Part shown: piece by piece, positions 17,316 through 26,472 of the stretch
Layout: each line of letters begins with the position of its first letter
Numbering within the stretch: the first letter of the stretch is position 1
From: BOG-1112 sp964611335
GTDB taxonomy: Bacteria > Bdellovibrionota_B > Oligoflexia > Oligoflexales > Bog-1112
Length of the DNA: 64,000 nt
Assembly (NCBI GenBank): GCA_964611335.1
Contig: CAZSXR010000004.1
Coordinates: 62,001-126,000, forward strand
Reading direction: 5' to 3'
Notes under the pieces: generated by a model
Databases searched by the model: none
The model's input: the letters and a program-made list of their open reading frames with translations, nothing else
Told to the model about the DNA's origin: nothing
Position numbers and translations under genes: made by a program

Positions 17316-17993
17316 CTAAAATAAAGTATCGAGTTCTTTTGCAGATGTTGTTTTATCTATAGGTTTTAAAAGCGCCAAAGCACGACGCATAAGATCTTGG
17401 AAATTTTCATGGGAGTGATGCGCACACAATTTATCGACCACAGGTAAGTATTCTTTCTTGCGAAAACCTAAATTCTCCAACGCTGAAGACAGATCATGCA
17501 GTTTCTCATTTTTTATATTTTCGAAAGATTCTTCCAGGGATTTTTTTGCAGATCCATGTACTAGACCTTCAAAAGCAGACGACAAAGGAAACTTCTCAAT
17601 CTTATTCTGTAATTCAAGAACAATTTTTTCAGCAGTACGTTTACCAATACCCGGAACAGTCTCAAGATGTTCAGATTCACGTCTTTCGATTGCGGACTTC
17701 AACTGATACACAGACAGAGTTGATAAAATTGCAAGAGCAACCTTAGGACCCACTCCATTGACATCCAGTAAAATCTCAAAAACTTTACGATCTTCTAAAT
17801 TCTGAAAACCGTAAAGTTTTAAAAGATCTTCCTTAACGCGTGTATAAATCCAAAGTTCAAGTTCTGAACCTTCCATAGGCAAAGACGCAAAAGAGGGAAG
17901 AGTCAATTCAACTCCGTAGCCCACACCCTGCACATCTAAAATGATATGAGGTAGAAATTTTTTTAAAAGTCTACCTTTCAAAAACTCAATCAT
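17316..17993 (-). CDS. ruvA: Holliday junction DNA-binding subunit RuvA
   Basis: Tetrameric protein that binds the four-way junction and recruits RuvB. 225 aa. The N-terminal OB fold begins MIEFLKGRLLKK; VNGVGPKVALAILS and VPGIGKRTAEKIVLEL are the two helix-hairpin-helix motifs. The C-terminal domain III region is longer and more charged than in E. coli. Its ATG overlaps the metK stop (ATGA), so it is translationally coupled to metK. Confidence 0.94.
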   Translation of the reverse strand: MIEFLKGRLLKKFLPHIILDVQGVGYGVELTLPSFASLPMEGSELELWIYTRVKEDLLKLYGFQNLEDRKVFEILLDVNGVGPKVALAILSTLSVYQLKSAIERRESEHLETVPGIGKRTAEKIVLELQNKIEKFPLSSAFEGLVHGSAKKSLEESFENIKNEKLHDLSSALENLGFRKKEYLPVVDKLCAHHSHENFQDLMRRALALLKPIDKTTSAKELDTLF

Positions 17994-19150
17994 AGAGATG
18001 CTTTTAATTTTTCCACTTTATCCAATTTCTCCCATGGAAACTCTGAACGGCCAAAATGGCCATAAGCAGCTGTTTTAAGATAAATCGGTTGCAAAAGGTG
18101 AAGATCTTCGATGATCTGACGAGGTTTGAGCCTGAAATTTTCTTTTACAATCTTTGTAAGCTGCTCTCTAGAATAACGCGACGTTCCATAACAGTCTACA
18201 TTGATGCTCACAGGCTCTGCATAACCGATAGCATAAGCAATTTGCACAAGAGCCTTTTTGCATATTCCTGCTGCTACTAAATTTTTCGCAATATGACGAG
18301 CAGCATAAGCAGCTGAACGGTCTACTTTAGAAGGATCTTTTCCTGAAAAAGCCCCTCCACCATGAGCACCATGACCACCATAAGTATCAACGATAATCTT
18401 ACGACCTGTCAAACCGGCATCTCCAACTGGACCACCAATCACAAAACGGCCTGTCGGATTGATAAAATAGCGCGTGTTAACGAGAAGTTCAGAAGGAATT
18501 GTTTTCTTAATACACTCTTCGATCACAAACTCACGAATCTCTTCGTTCTTAACTTCAGGTCCATGCTGAGTTGACAAAACAACGGTATCAATCCGTGTTA
18601 GAGTATTGTCTTTATATTCAGCTGTAACTTGGCTCTTAGCATCAGGACGTAACCAAGAAACTCTTCTATCTCGTCGAAGACTGGAAAGCTTTCGCAACAT
18701 ACGGTGTGAGTACGAAATCGTAGCAGGCATGTATTCATCGGTCTCGTTGCAAGCAAAACCAAACATCATACCCTGATCCCCAGCGCCCTGCTCTTCATAA
18801 AGACCTTGCCCCTCATTTACACCCATTGCAATGTCTTCGGATTGACGATTGATACTCGTAATGATGCCACAGCTTCTATAATCAAAACCCAGCTCACTAT
18901 TGTCATATCCAATATCGCGAATAACGTCGCGAGCGACGTCTGGAAATTCCACTTTTGAGTGCGTTGAAATTTCCCCAGCGATAACGACAAGTCCACCCTT
19001 TACAAGGGTCTCACAAGCGACACGTGAAGCCTTATCTTGCTCTAAACATTTGTCTAAAATACCATCACTGATCTGATCCGCAATTTTATCGGGATGCCCC
19101 TCACTTACAGATTCAGAAGTAAAAAGGAACGTAGATCCGTCAACTTTCAT
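17990..19150 (-). CDS. metK: S-adenosylmethionine synthetase
   Basis: Makes SAM from methionine and ATP. 386 aa from the ATG at 19150, which has GGGAG 5 bases upstream; a TTG four codons earlier is the alternative. Motifs: SESVSEGHPDKIADQISD, GAGDQGMMFGFA and GGAFSGKDPSKVDRSAAY, the ATP and phosphate-binding hallmarks. First gene of an operon with ruvA and ruvB. No SAM riboswitch could be recognised in the short upstream region. Confidence 0.97.
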   Translation of the reverse strand: MKVDGSTFLFTSESVSEGHPDKIADQISDGILDKCLEQDKASRVACETLVKGGLVVIAGEISTHSKVEFPDVARDVIRDIGYDNSELGFDYRSCGIITSINRQSEDIAMGVNEGQGLYEEQGAGDQGMMFGFACNETDEYMPATISYSHRMLRKLSSLRRDRRVSWLRPDAKSQVTAEYKDNTLTRIDTVVLSTQHGPEVKNEEIREFVIEECIKKTIPSELLVNTRYFINPTGRFVIGGPVGDAGLTGRKIIVDTYGGHGAHGGGAFSGKDPSKVDRSAAYAARHIAKNLVAAGICKKALVQIAYAIGYAEPVSINVDCYGTSRYSREQLTKIVKENFRLKPRQIIEDLHLLQPIYLKTAAYGHFGRSEFPWEKLDKVEKLKASL

Positions 19151-19235
19151 ATTTGCTCCCAAACATATTTTCTTCGGATAGACTCAACATTTAACAATAA
19201 AATCGAAATCTATGCATCAGTTTCTAACAATGCGC

Positions 19236-20042
19236 TTAGAGCGCTCGAAAAAGGGCCCCAAACAACTCTTTCTGAGAAATTTCATTCAAATAAGGCTTAT
19301 GCATTGTCGCATGATAGGCAACAGCCACAGCAGGCAGTACAGCCCCTTCATGAAGAACGTATGTCCTTAAAGTTCTTTCTAAACATAAAACAGGAAAATT
19401 GAAAGGCTTAGATTTCAATAGTTCCTCATTCGGAATAGAAAGAGATGCAAACAAAGACATCAATATACGATGACTACTCGAAACTTCATCTTTACAAACA
19501 AACTGACTATCAAAGATTATCCCATTTTCTGTATACATCCATAATAACAATACGGATCCCCATTCTTCCTCTTTATAAAGATAAGATTTAAGTGAAGACT
19601 GAAAACGTCGTTCAAGCATTCTATAAAGAGTTTTCCCCACCAGATCTTTAAACTCAAATTTATGCATTTTTTCTGGATACAGACTTGCACGAAATACTAA
19701 ATAGCGTTCCTTATACTCGGCTTCTGCTAAAAGTTCAGACTCTTCAACATTTCTTCCAGCTGCGTAACCACAACTTGAAAATCGAGTTTGCAAAAAAGAA
19801 TCCGCTTGCTCTCTATAAATTTGAAAAAGAAGACGTTCCCATGCTTCTGCTAGCGCGTACATTGCAGCATTTTGAAGATGCCAATCATATCCAAAACCTT
19901 GAACATTTTTTCCCATTGCGCTCATCGAACATTGCACAAGCTTGGAAGGAAAAAGAGGTCTCTTCACAGAGCTCAAAGTCCACTTCACAGAAACTTCTTC
20001 TGCAAACCATTTCAATTTTATTTTTGCAACCCCTGCTTTCAT
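19236..20042 (-). CDS. YcaO-like domain protein
   Basis: 268 aa from the ATG at 20042; the frame is open to 20189 and a GTG at 20069 is also possible, so the start is uncertain. The blocks GKNVQGFGYDWHLQN followed by ALAEAWERL, and SSCGYAAGRNVEESE followed by EYKERY, match the layout of YcaO proteins (conserved Gly-rich strand, EAxER helix, SxGxAAG and ExxER). YcaO enzymes use ATP to modify peptide backbones or act with RimO. The similarity is partial and I see no adjacent precursor peptide, so a catalytically degenerate member is possible. Divergent from the DoxX-like gene. Confidence 0.5.
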   Translation of the reverse strand: MKAGVAKIKLKWFAEEVSVKWTLSSVKRPLFPSKLVQCSMSAMGKNVQGFGYDWHLQNAAMYALAEAWERLLFQIYREQADSFLQTRFSSCGYAAGRNVEESELLAEAEYKERYLVFRASLYPEKMHKFEFKDLVGKTLYRMLERRFQSSLKSYLYKEEEWGSVLLLWMYTENGIIFDSQFVCKDEVSSSHRILMSLFASLSIPNEELLKSKPFNFPVLCLERTLRTYVLHEGAVLPAVAVAYHATMHKPYLNEISQKELFGALFRAL

Positions 20043-20206
20043 AAAAGCAAGAGACGGATTCCAATTCACAGCGAACTTTCTAAATAAATTGTGAGTAAAG
20101 TTTCCCTGCTTATAGATAAAATAAAGAAATGACAATTCAATTTTAATTTTGAGAAAAATCAAAACACTGTATCCTATATTTAAACCCAAAAAATAGGAGA
20201 AAATGC

Positions 20207-20648
20207 ATGAAGCTCATCATCCCAAAAGCCAACCAACTTGTGGTCTTAGTCGTCAATCTTTTAGTTCTGGAACTTTGGGGCTTTGCCAGCATTGGGAAAA
20301 TTCATAGTGGTGTCCCAAACTGGTTCATAGAACTTTTTAAAAACACGCACTTTGAAATGATCCCTGGCCTTTCCGCCTCTTTCTGGATGATTGTTGCAGC
20401 TGAATTTACAGCCTTTTTTTTTGGCTCTTATCAGCCTTCTCAGAATGGAGTTTCTCAAAGATCGACTCCCTTTTTTAAGAGCAGCCCTTCTCATGGGTGT
20501 TGTAAATTTTCTAATGCTTGAATTTGGTGTACTTGTTGCTTCCGACATGAAAGGGCAAGAACGATTATTCAACTATTTTGTTTTAAGTTTGGTGATTTAT
20601 TTGTTCTTAGATCGCTACGAACTCGGGATCAAAACTCGAAAAGATTAA
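20207..20648 (+). pseudogene. DoxX-like membrane protein split by a frameshift at a T9 tract
   Basis: Frame 1 runs from ATG 20207 (site TAGGAG 7 bases upstream) to about 20422; the rest of the protein continues in the +1 frame to 20648. Removing one T from the nine Ts at 20414-20422 gives a single 146-aa protein with four hydrophobic helices, joined as AEFTAFFLALISLL. The N-terminal part (FASIGKIHSGVPNWF) resembles the DoxX-like/SURF4 family of small four-helix membrane proteins. A sequencing error, a true pseudogene, phase variation or transcriptional slippage would all look the same here. The last four bases overlap the next, convergent gene. Confidence 0.6.
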
Positions 20649-21271
20649 TATTCAAAATTAAAACCCAAGTTTAATGCAATGGTATTAAAATGTGTCGGAG
20701 AGTTGATAATGTTATCCGCTGTGATGTTATTATAGTCGTAAGAAGCTGATGTATACACCGACTGTTTTATTTCTTTAAACCAAAAGATGTTTTTTAAAAA
20801 TCTCTCATAACCAACTTCAATACGCGCGCCCCAGTAATTTGGTAGCGTAACAATTTTTGAATCAGGATGAATCAATTCAAATCCCAACTTGAAAAACATG
20901 GCTTGATCTTCTTTAAAATAAGCACGCGTAAGCAAACCGAGGCCAAATAAGATATTAAAAGATTGAATCAGTATACCTGAATTTGCATCTACTAAGTTTT
21001 TAATTCTCACAAAACGAACATCAAAATATCCGTCGTAAATCCCTTTAAAATACTCATTTTTCGCCGATAAAAACGAAGGAGATTCCAACCCAAGTCTGAT
21101 AATTTCACTATCAGAACCCACACCAAAAGCAATACCCGCTTTATAGGTTTCATCGCTCTCTGCGGTCCATTGAACTTTGCTTTTGGCACGAAGAGTTTCT
21201 GCATCATCTGCAAAAACAGACGCACTCCCTAAATATAAAAATCCAAAAAAGAGTATCCTCAAATTTCTCAT
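20645..21271 (-). CDS. Exported envelope protein, probable small outer-membrane barrel
   Basis: 208 aa. The signal peptide MRNLRILFFGFLYLGSASVFA ends at a plausible cleavage site before DDAETL. The mature chain has alternating aromatic/polar strands (for example YWGARIEVGYERFL) and ends LGFNFEY, a terminal aromatic residue of the kind recognised by the BAM complex. GGGGAG lies 7 bases before the ATG. I do not recognise the family; the outer-membrane placement is inference from the C-terminus and amphipathic strands. Confidence 0.6.
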   Translation of the reverse strand: MRNLRILFFGFLYLGSASVFADDAETLRAKSKVQWTAESDETYKAGIAFGVGSDSEIIRLGLESPSFLSAKNEYFKGIYDGYFDVRFVRIKNLVDANSGILIQSFNILFGLGLLTRAYFKEDQAMFFKLGFELIHPDSKIVTLPNYWGARIEVGYERFLKNIFWFKEIKQSVYTSASYDYNNITADNIINSPTHFNTIALNLGFNFEY

Positions 21272-21327
21272 CGAAATCTCCCCATGATATGAAAGCTTAT
21301 GACTATAATATCACAAAGAGGATCTAA

Positions 21328-22860
21328 TTATGTACGCAACGATTTTGAATCTTGAATATACGCAAGATACAAAGAAAGAGCGCTTATTCCCGCGACTGAA
21401 ACCAAAACTGTTGGGAAAGCTAAAGTTTCAAGGTGATCTATGTAACTCAACACAAGAATCCCCAAAAGCTGTAAAAGAAACCATAGACAACCTAAGAATT
21501 GTTTCGAGGCATGCCGCTGCAAAAAGACAAGAAAAGAGATGAGTACAGCTGCGAGAATGCTAAGGTTTCTTAATGCAACCCATCCACAAGAAAACACCAT
21601 GAGATTCGAAAACAGCATTGAAAGATAAGAAATAAGAACCGGTGAAGATACACAGAATGGTCTATGCGCGTTGGGTTCTCTTTTTCTCAATACCAGAAGA
21701 CTCGCAGGAGCGACCGTATAGCAGAGAACAAACGCAGCAACAAGCACAGCTATCATCATTTTCAAACTAGGGAGGAACAAAAAAGCCAGACATTCTGCTA
21801 CAAACGTGAAAAGAATTGTAAAACTTGCAACACCAAAACGATTCAGTTTCAACAAGGGTTTCAAAGCAGGAGTGCTCTCACCCAAACTGTAAATCAGTCG
21901 CGGAGCAGCGCTTGCATAAGCAAAACCTGTTCCTAATGGAGAAATGATTGCATCAGCATAAACAAGACTTAGAATCCATGTAAGCCCCAACAAAGCAGAC
22001 AAACCTACAAAAGGCCCCTGATCTCCTGGAAAAGAAATATGCGCCCAACCCTCTTGTAAACTTTGTTGAGGTATAGCCATTAAAAATACATATTGAACAA
22101 GAATATACAAACAACTCGACAGAAGTAGGGAACCTAGAATAGCAAAAGGAACTGTTTTTTGCGGATTTCTAGCCTCACCAGCATACAATGCAGCTTGTGA
22201 AAACCCGTTGAAAGAAAAGATAATTCCACTCGTTGCAATCGCTTTAAATATAGCATTCCACGAGACCGAAGACAAAGAGGGAGATCCTTCAAATAGTCTT
22301 GCGTTATCTATAAGGCCTGATTTCATCAAAGCATAAAAAAAACTTATACAGATCAAAACAGGAGTCATAACCTTGAAGAAAACAACCAACTCTGTCAAAC
22401 GTGCCGTTATTTTTGCTCCATAGAGGTTCACCAAAGTGATAAGCATGAGCAAAAAGAAAGAGAGAAAATATCCCAACAAAGTAAAATCTTCCCCATTCAT
22501 CAGCCCCCCTACGTAAGAAGAACTGTATTGCATAACCGCACGAACTTCGATTGCAGGTAAAATTAGGAAAACAAGCAAATTTAAAATCGTTATACTGATC
22601 GACAACATACTTCCATGTGTAATCTTCGAAATATGTGTAAGCCCGCCTGTCTTTGGATACAAAGCTACAACCTCAGCCATCGTCAGACCGATGATAACGG
22701 ACATCACCCCACCTAAAAGCCATGCAAGCAAAGCTGCAGGTCCCGCAATTTGCGCTGCATACAAGGGGGCAAAAAGCCATCCTGATCCAAAAATAGCAGC
22801 AAATGATAAAAATAAAAGTTGAGTACCCGTCATTTCACGCTTTAAGTGTGCAGAACTCAT
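21328..22860 (-). CDS. Amino-acid permease, APC superfamily
   Basis: Secondary transporter in the inner membrane, 510 aa from the ATG at 22860 (GGGA about 7 bases upstream); two further ATGs lie upstream. Twelve or more hydrophobic segments. FAAIFGSGWLFAPLYAAQIAG near residue 25 is the TM1 Gly-rich substrate motif of APC transporters, and SFNGFSQAALYAGEARNP matches the TM6 region with the conserved GEx(R/K)NP. Substrate cannot be told from sequence. Probably transcribed ahead of the small envelope protein gene on the same strand. Confidence 0.85.
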   Translation of the reverse strand: MSSAHLKREMTGTQLLFLSFAAIFGSGWLFAPLYAAQIAGPAALLAWLLGGVMSVIIGLTMAEVVALYPKTGGLTHISKITHGSMLSISITILNLLVFLILPAIEVRAVMQYSSSYVGGLMNGEDFTLLGYFLSFFLLMLITLVNLYGAKITARLTELVVFFKVMTPVLICISFFYALMKSGLIDNARLFEGSPSLSSVSWNAIFKAIATSGIIFSFNGFSQAALYAGEARNPQKTVPFAILGSLLLSSCLYILVQYVFLMAIPQQSLQEGWAHISFPGDQGPFVGLSALLGLTWILSLVYADAIISPLGTGFAYASAAPRLIYSLGESTPALKPLLKLNRFGVASFTILFTFVAECLAFLFLPSLKMMIAVLVAAFVLCYTVAPASLLVLRKREPNAHRPFCVSSPVLISYLSMLFSNLMVFSCGWVALRNLSILAAVLISFLVFLQRHASKQFLGCLWFLLQLLGILVLSYIDHLETLAFPTVLVSVAGISALSLYLAYIQDSKSLRT

Positions 22861-23069
22861 AAATGTCCCTGACATGTTAAAAGTCATAGAAAAAGAATAT
22901 ACGAATTTTGAAATTTTAATTTGGAAAAAATATATTAGGCATTACGCCAAGAGAAGGAAGATATTCGAATTGTACTTACGCGTTGACTCATATGAACCTA
23001 AAAGTTGCTAGATCCGGAAAGTATCGAAAACTGGTCAACCAGTCAAGCATCAAAAAAGTTCGAATGTTT

Positions 23070-23666
23070 TTACATCGAAGGGGATGATGTATTGTCTCCA
23101 TGACTTGCTAATAACTTTGCTTTTTCTTCCAATAAAGCTCTTGTAACAGGACCTGTTTCTTTGTGAATCACAAGACCTTGAGCATTGATGAAAATGGTTT
23201 CAGGCACACCTGTTACACCATAGTTCAAAGCAGTTTTCCCTTCATCGTCGATTGCAATGGGGTAACTTTTCCCAAGCGATTTTGTAACAAAACGAACATC
23301 TTCCATACGATCATGCACCGCAATAGCAAGAATGCGCACACCTTCTGAGCTGTGTTTTTTCCAAAAAGCTTCAATAATACTCGCTTCTTCTGCGCAAGTG
23401 GAACACCAACTGGCCCAAAAATTGAGAATAAGGGGTTTCCCTTTCAAATCGGAAAGACTTAGACTTTCTGCATGGTGACCTAAAATAGATTCAGACCCTT
23501 GTAAAACTTGAACTTTGAAATCACGAGCGCGCTGTCCAATCAAAGGAGAATTCATTTTTTTTGCATCTAAAGTCAGGCTCTTCCCAAAGAGAAAAACGAA
23601 GAGAAGGACCAATGCACACGCAAGAATAACAACAAATATATGGCCTCTTTTTTTAATTTCAGTCAT
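23070..23666 (-). CDS. ccmG: Cytochrome c biogenesis thioredoxin, CcmG/DsbE-like
   Basis: Periplasmic membrane-anchored thiol reductase that keeps apocytochrome haem-binding cysteines reduced. 198 aa. One N-terminal helix (FVVILACALVLLFVFLF), then a TlpA-like thioredoxin fold with NFWASWCSTCAEE, whose active site is WCSTC, and GVTGVPETIFI containing the cis-proline typical of CcmG. Last gene of the ccm operon; its ATG overlaps the ccmE stop. About 40 bases downstream a 6-bp inverted repeat (ACTGGT/ACCAGT) may be a weak terminator. Confidence 0.88.
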   Translation of the reverse strand: MTEIKKRGHIFVVILACALVLLFVFLFGKSLTLDAKKMNSPLIGQRARDFKVQVLQGSESILGHHAESLSLSDLKGKPLILNFWASWCSTCAEEASIIEAFWKKHSSEGVRILAIAVHDRMEDVRFVTKSLGKSYPIAIDDEGKTALNYGVTGVPETIFINAQGLVIHKETGPVTRALLEEKAKLLASHGDNTSSPSM

Positions 23667-24127
23667 CAGAGTTTCTCACCTTTAAATATAGATTTTTCTA
23701 ACAAAGCACGATCCATGGAATGACTGCCATCCGGTTTGCGATATTCTTCAGAGTGCTTTACCATCAATTTGGAAGCAACAAACGTTCTGCCATCCCCAGA
23801 TATTTTTCCTTCCACAACAACTCCAGAATTTTCCTTAAACATGTCGGGAGGAGTGCCTTTGTGAGAAACTTCAATTTCTGTTCCCTTTAGATCACTTAAA
23901 ACAAAATTCAAATTTAGAGATTTACGATCCCATTGCACTGATTCAGATTTCACCATTCCACCAACTCGAATTTCAGATTTTAAGGTAGAGGCCTTCTCCG
24001 AAGCTTCATGAGGCGTATAAAAATATACTGAATTTCCCTCTAATGTCATAAACGACAAAACTAAGACGCTAGCTGCTATTACAGAAATTCCTACAATCCA
24101 CTTCCAGGACTTACTCTTTTGCTTCAT
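23666..24127 (-). CDS. ccmE: Cytochrome c-type haem chaperone CcmE
   Basis: Periplasmic haem chaperone. 153 aa: an N-terminal anchor (WIVGISVIAASVLVLSF), then an OB-fold. SEIRVGGMVKSESV matches the conserved G-G strand, and MVKHSEEYRKP carries the His that binds haem covalently and the nearby Tyr (canonical HDENY with variant residues). The ATG lies inside the 3' end of ccmD. Confidence 0.93.
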   Translation of the reverse strand: MKQKSKSWKWIVGISVIAASVLVLSFMTLEGNSVYFYTPHEASEKASTLKSEIRVGGMVKSESVQWDRKSLNLNFVLSDLKGTEIEVSHKGTPPDMFKENSGVVVEGKISGDGRTFVASKLMVKHSEEYRKPDGSHSMDRALLEKSIFKGEKL

Positions 24128-24254
24128 CGTGTTCTTCCAGTGTTAAAATTAAAGATCGAAGCTGCCTCCTCTGTCGTAGGACATAGAGGCCATATCCCAT
24201 AATAAAAATCAACCCGCAAGCATAGGCCGCATACACGTAATTCAAAGATTGCAT
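24111..24254 (-). CDS. ccmD: Haem exporter protein CcmD (47 aa)
   Basis: A short gene between ccmC and ccmE. The protein starts MQSLNYVYAAYACGLIF, has a single transmembrane helix, then a basic run RQRRQLRS and a charged tail ending HDEAKE. This is the standard CcmD plan (aromatic YVxxAY start, one helix, Arg-rich cytoplasmic segment). CcmD helps release holo-CcmE from the CcmABC complex. The ATG overlaps the ccmC stop (TGATG) and its stop lies inside ccmE. Confidence 0.9.
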   Translation of the reverse strand: MQSLNYVYAAYACGLIFIMGYGLYVLRQRRQLRSLILTLEEHDEAKE

Positions 24255-24961
24255 CACTCACTTCTCCTTAGATAAGTTTGAGACAAAGAATCCAAGTCAC
24301 TCTGCAATCGTAAATTTACATACCTCTGCCAAATAAAACACCCACACACGAGCAACATCAGCGCGATATTCAAAAGCAAATGCTGCAAAATATCACCATC
24401 CATAGCAGGGCTTCCTGCTAAAGATAGAGTGGGAGGTTGATGCAAAGTTCTCCACCAACTCACACTCTTATATATTATAGGAAGATCCATAAAAATAAGC
24501 AGCCCCATGACCGCACACGCTCGTTCTTGTTTGCTTCCTCCTCCCAAAGAATTTGCCAACAGAAGATAAGAGCAATAAAGCAAAGCAAGAACAAATGTAG
24601 TAGTAAGCCGAGCATCCCATGTCCACCAAGTTCCCCACGTAGGCTTTCCCCAAATAGAACCCGTTATCAATGTCAGCACCGTAAAAAGCAAACCTACTTC
24701 CGCTGCAGAACGCCCCCAAACTCCCCAATAAGAGGATGTTTGAGATCTCTTTCTGAGACTCAAAACACTAAAGACAAGAAGTAAAAACGAGCAAAAAAAA
24801 GAACAAAATGCACTGGGAACATGAAGATACAAAATGCGATAGACATTCCCCTGATGCAACTCTTCCGTGACAAACCACAAAGATCGCATCCAAAAAAAGA
24901 AAAGGCCTATCAAAGAAAACAAACTTAGCAACAACCCTGTTCTATCTTTTTCAATTCCCAT
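24254..24961 (-). CDS. ccmC: Haem exporter/transferase CcmC
   Basis: Six-helix inner-membrane protein that loads haem on CcmE. 235 aa. The WWD-domain signature is seen as WGKPTWGTWWTWDARLTT near residue 110; flanking His residues are in LYLHVPSAF and WWRTLHQPPT, the axial-ligand positions. Length and topology are usual. It starts 3 bases after the ccmB stop. Confidence 0.95.
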   Translation of the reverse strand: MGIEKDRTGLLLSLFSLIGLFFFWMRSLWFVTEELHQGNVYRILYLHVPSAFCSFFCSFLLLVFSVLSLRKRSQTSSYWGVWGRSAAEVGLLFTVLTLITGSIWGKPTWGTWWTWDARLTTTFVLALLYCSYLLLANSLGGGSKQERACAVMGLLIFMDLPIIYKSVSWWRTLHQPPTLSLAGSPAMDGDILQHLLLNIALMLLVCGCFIWQRYVNLRLQSDLDSLSQTYLRRSE

Positions 24962-24964
24962 ATC

Positions 24965-25642
24965 TCAGTCCAAACCTATCAATTCTTCAAACAACAAAAC
25001 GCCTAAGGTAAAATATACAACACTGAAGACACAAAGAAGCCCTAACCAGAGATTCAAGCTTTCCGCATTTCGAATTTCCCAATAGCAAAAACTTGCTTGC
25101 ACAGCAGACAACAATACAGGAATAGTCAGCGGGAAATATAAAAGAGGAAAGAGAAGATCACGCCCTGATGCTCTTTCCGTCATCTGTGAGAGTAAAACTC
25201 CCATCGCAGATAAAGAGAAAATAACAAGCAGGACAATACAGATAAAACTAAGATTCCACAAACTCACACCATGCAAGATCTGCATAAAAGCAAGAAAAGG
25301 AAAAATAATAACTCCGGACAGGCATAAAGCGACCGTAACCTTCACAATGTAAAACACAGAAAAAGAAAGTGGTGAACTAATGAGAATATCAATGGCTCTA
25401 TCTTGTTCTTCTGTTGCTAAAATTCTCTGGTGAACAATTTGCAAAACAAGAAATATGCAAAGAAAAACTTCCGCTAGTATAAATTGCATTTTATAAACAG
25501 GAGGAATCTCATCCACCGCAAAAGAAAACAGAAACACCATCGTAAATGCAAATAAAAGTGAGGAAAGAACACGTTGCGGTTCAGCTTTTTCCACACAAAA
25601 ACTTTGTTTTAATAATTTGTGATACTGATCAAATGAATTCAT
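24965..25642 (-). CDS. ccmB: Haem exporter membrane subunit CcmB
   Basis: Permease partner of CcmA. 225 aa with six hydrophobic segments. The region EEQDRAIDILISSPLSF matches the conserved cytoplasmic loop that contacts the ATPase, and FPLLYFPLTIPVLL the later helix. The N-terminus (QSFCVEKAEPQRVLSSLL) fits the CcmB start. Its ATG overlaps the ccmA stop. Assignment leans on position as well as similarity. Confidence 0.9.
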   Translation of the reverse strand: MNSFDQYHKLLKQSFCVEKAEPQRVLSSLLFAFTMVFLFSFAVDEIPPVYKMQFILAEVFLCIFLVLQIVHQRILATEEQDRAIDILISSPLSFSVFYIVKVTVALCLSGVIIFPFLAFMQILHGVSLWNLSFICIVLLVIFSLSAMGVLLSQMTERASGRDLLFPLLYFPLTIPVLLSAVQASFCYWEIRNAESLNLWLGLLCVFSVVYFTLGVLLFEELIGLD

Positions 25643-26259
25643 GAAAGCAAAAGTTCCTTCGTAACAAAACTTTTTATAGCTTGCGTTTCATGACTCACCA
25701 GTACAATGAAACCATTTTTTGCAAGATGCGCTTCCACGCATTTTTGAAATACGCGCACTCCCTGTGCATCGAGTCCATTCAAAGGCTCATCCAACAAAAG
25801 ACAGTCTCTTTGTAGTAGGAAAACTCGAGCAAGTCCTAAACGCCTCTTCATTCCTGTCGAAAACCTACAAACAGGCATCGTTTCCAGTAGAGGTTTTGAT
25901 AATCCCCATTCACTTAAAGATTTCTCTTTTGCTTCAGCAGGCAAAGTTATTTCGTTCAGTGAAGACCAAAATCGAATATTCTCTTTTGCAGACATGCGAC
26001 CATACAAGCCGTTATTCTCCGCACCCAAGTAAGCTATGCGGGACCTCCTGTCAGGAACCTCTTTATTTAAATCTGAGAAAAAAGAAATCTGACCTTCATA
26101 AGCATTACGAAGACCTGCAATCAAAGAAAGTAAAGTTGATTTCCCGCTACCGTTTGATCCTTGGAGATGCAATACATCTCCACCCTTTAGTTCAAAGTTA
26201 AGACCCTCAAACAAAGTGAATTGTTGGTATGAAAATTTTAAATTCCGAATAACAAGCAT
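25639..26259 (-). CDS. ccmA: Haem exporter ATP-binding protein CcmA
   Basis: ABC ATPase of the cytochrome c maturation complex. 206 aa, the short size typical of CcmA. Walker A LQGSNGSGKSTLLSLIAG, signature FSTGMKRRLGLARVFL (degenerate from the usual LSxGQ, as in many CcmA), Walker B CLLLDEPLNGLD and the switch His in VLVSHET. First gene of ccmABCDEG. ccmF and ccmH are not in the window. Confidence 0.94.
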   Translation of the reverse strand: MLVIRNLKFSYQQFTLFEGLNFELKGGDVLHLQGSNGSGKSTLLSLIAGLRNAYEGQISFFSDLNKEVPDRRSRIAYLGAENNGLYGRMSAKENIRFWSSLNEITLPAEAKEKSLSEWGLSKPLLETMPVCRFSTGMKRRLGLARVFLLQRDCLLLDEPLNGLDAQGVRVFQKCVEAHLAKNGFIVLVSHETQAIKSFVTKELLLS

Positions 26260-26472
26260 AGGCCCTCTGTCTTAGCATAGAGGGGAGATTTCCGACAGCT
26301 CGCACCTGTAAAGTAAATTCTCAAACTAAACACCGCCAACCCTGCAGTGACATTTTCGAGCTCCCGTCTCAGAAACGAGAACTACTCTTGATATATAACC
26401 AATAATTGATTAGGTTCTCCGCAATAGTGCCTTCGATACACCAATTATTCTTCGAACGTTCAGATACTTAAA

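Noticed and set aside
19151..19235. SAM riboswitch before metK
   Set aside because: The region is only 85 bases and shows no recognisable SAM-aptamer core.
26260..26472. Heat-shock promoter for lon
   Set aside because: No CTTGAA-type -35 with a matching CCCCAT-type -10 could be found at proper spacing.
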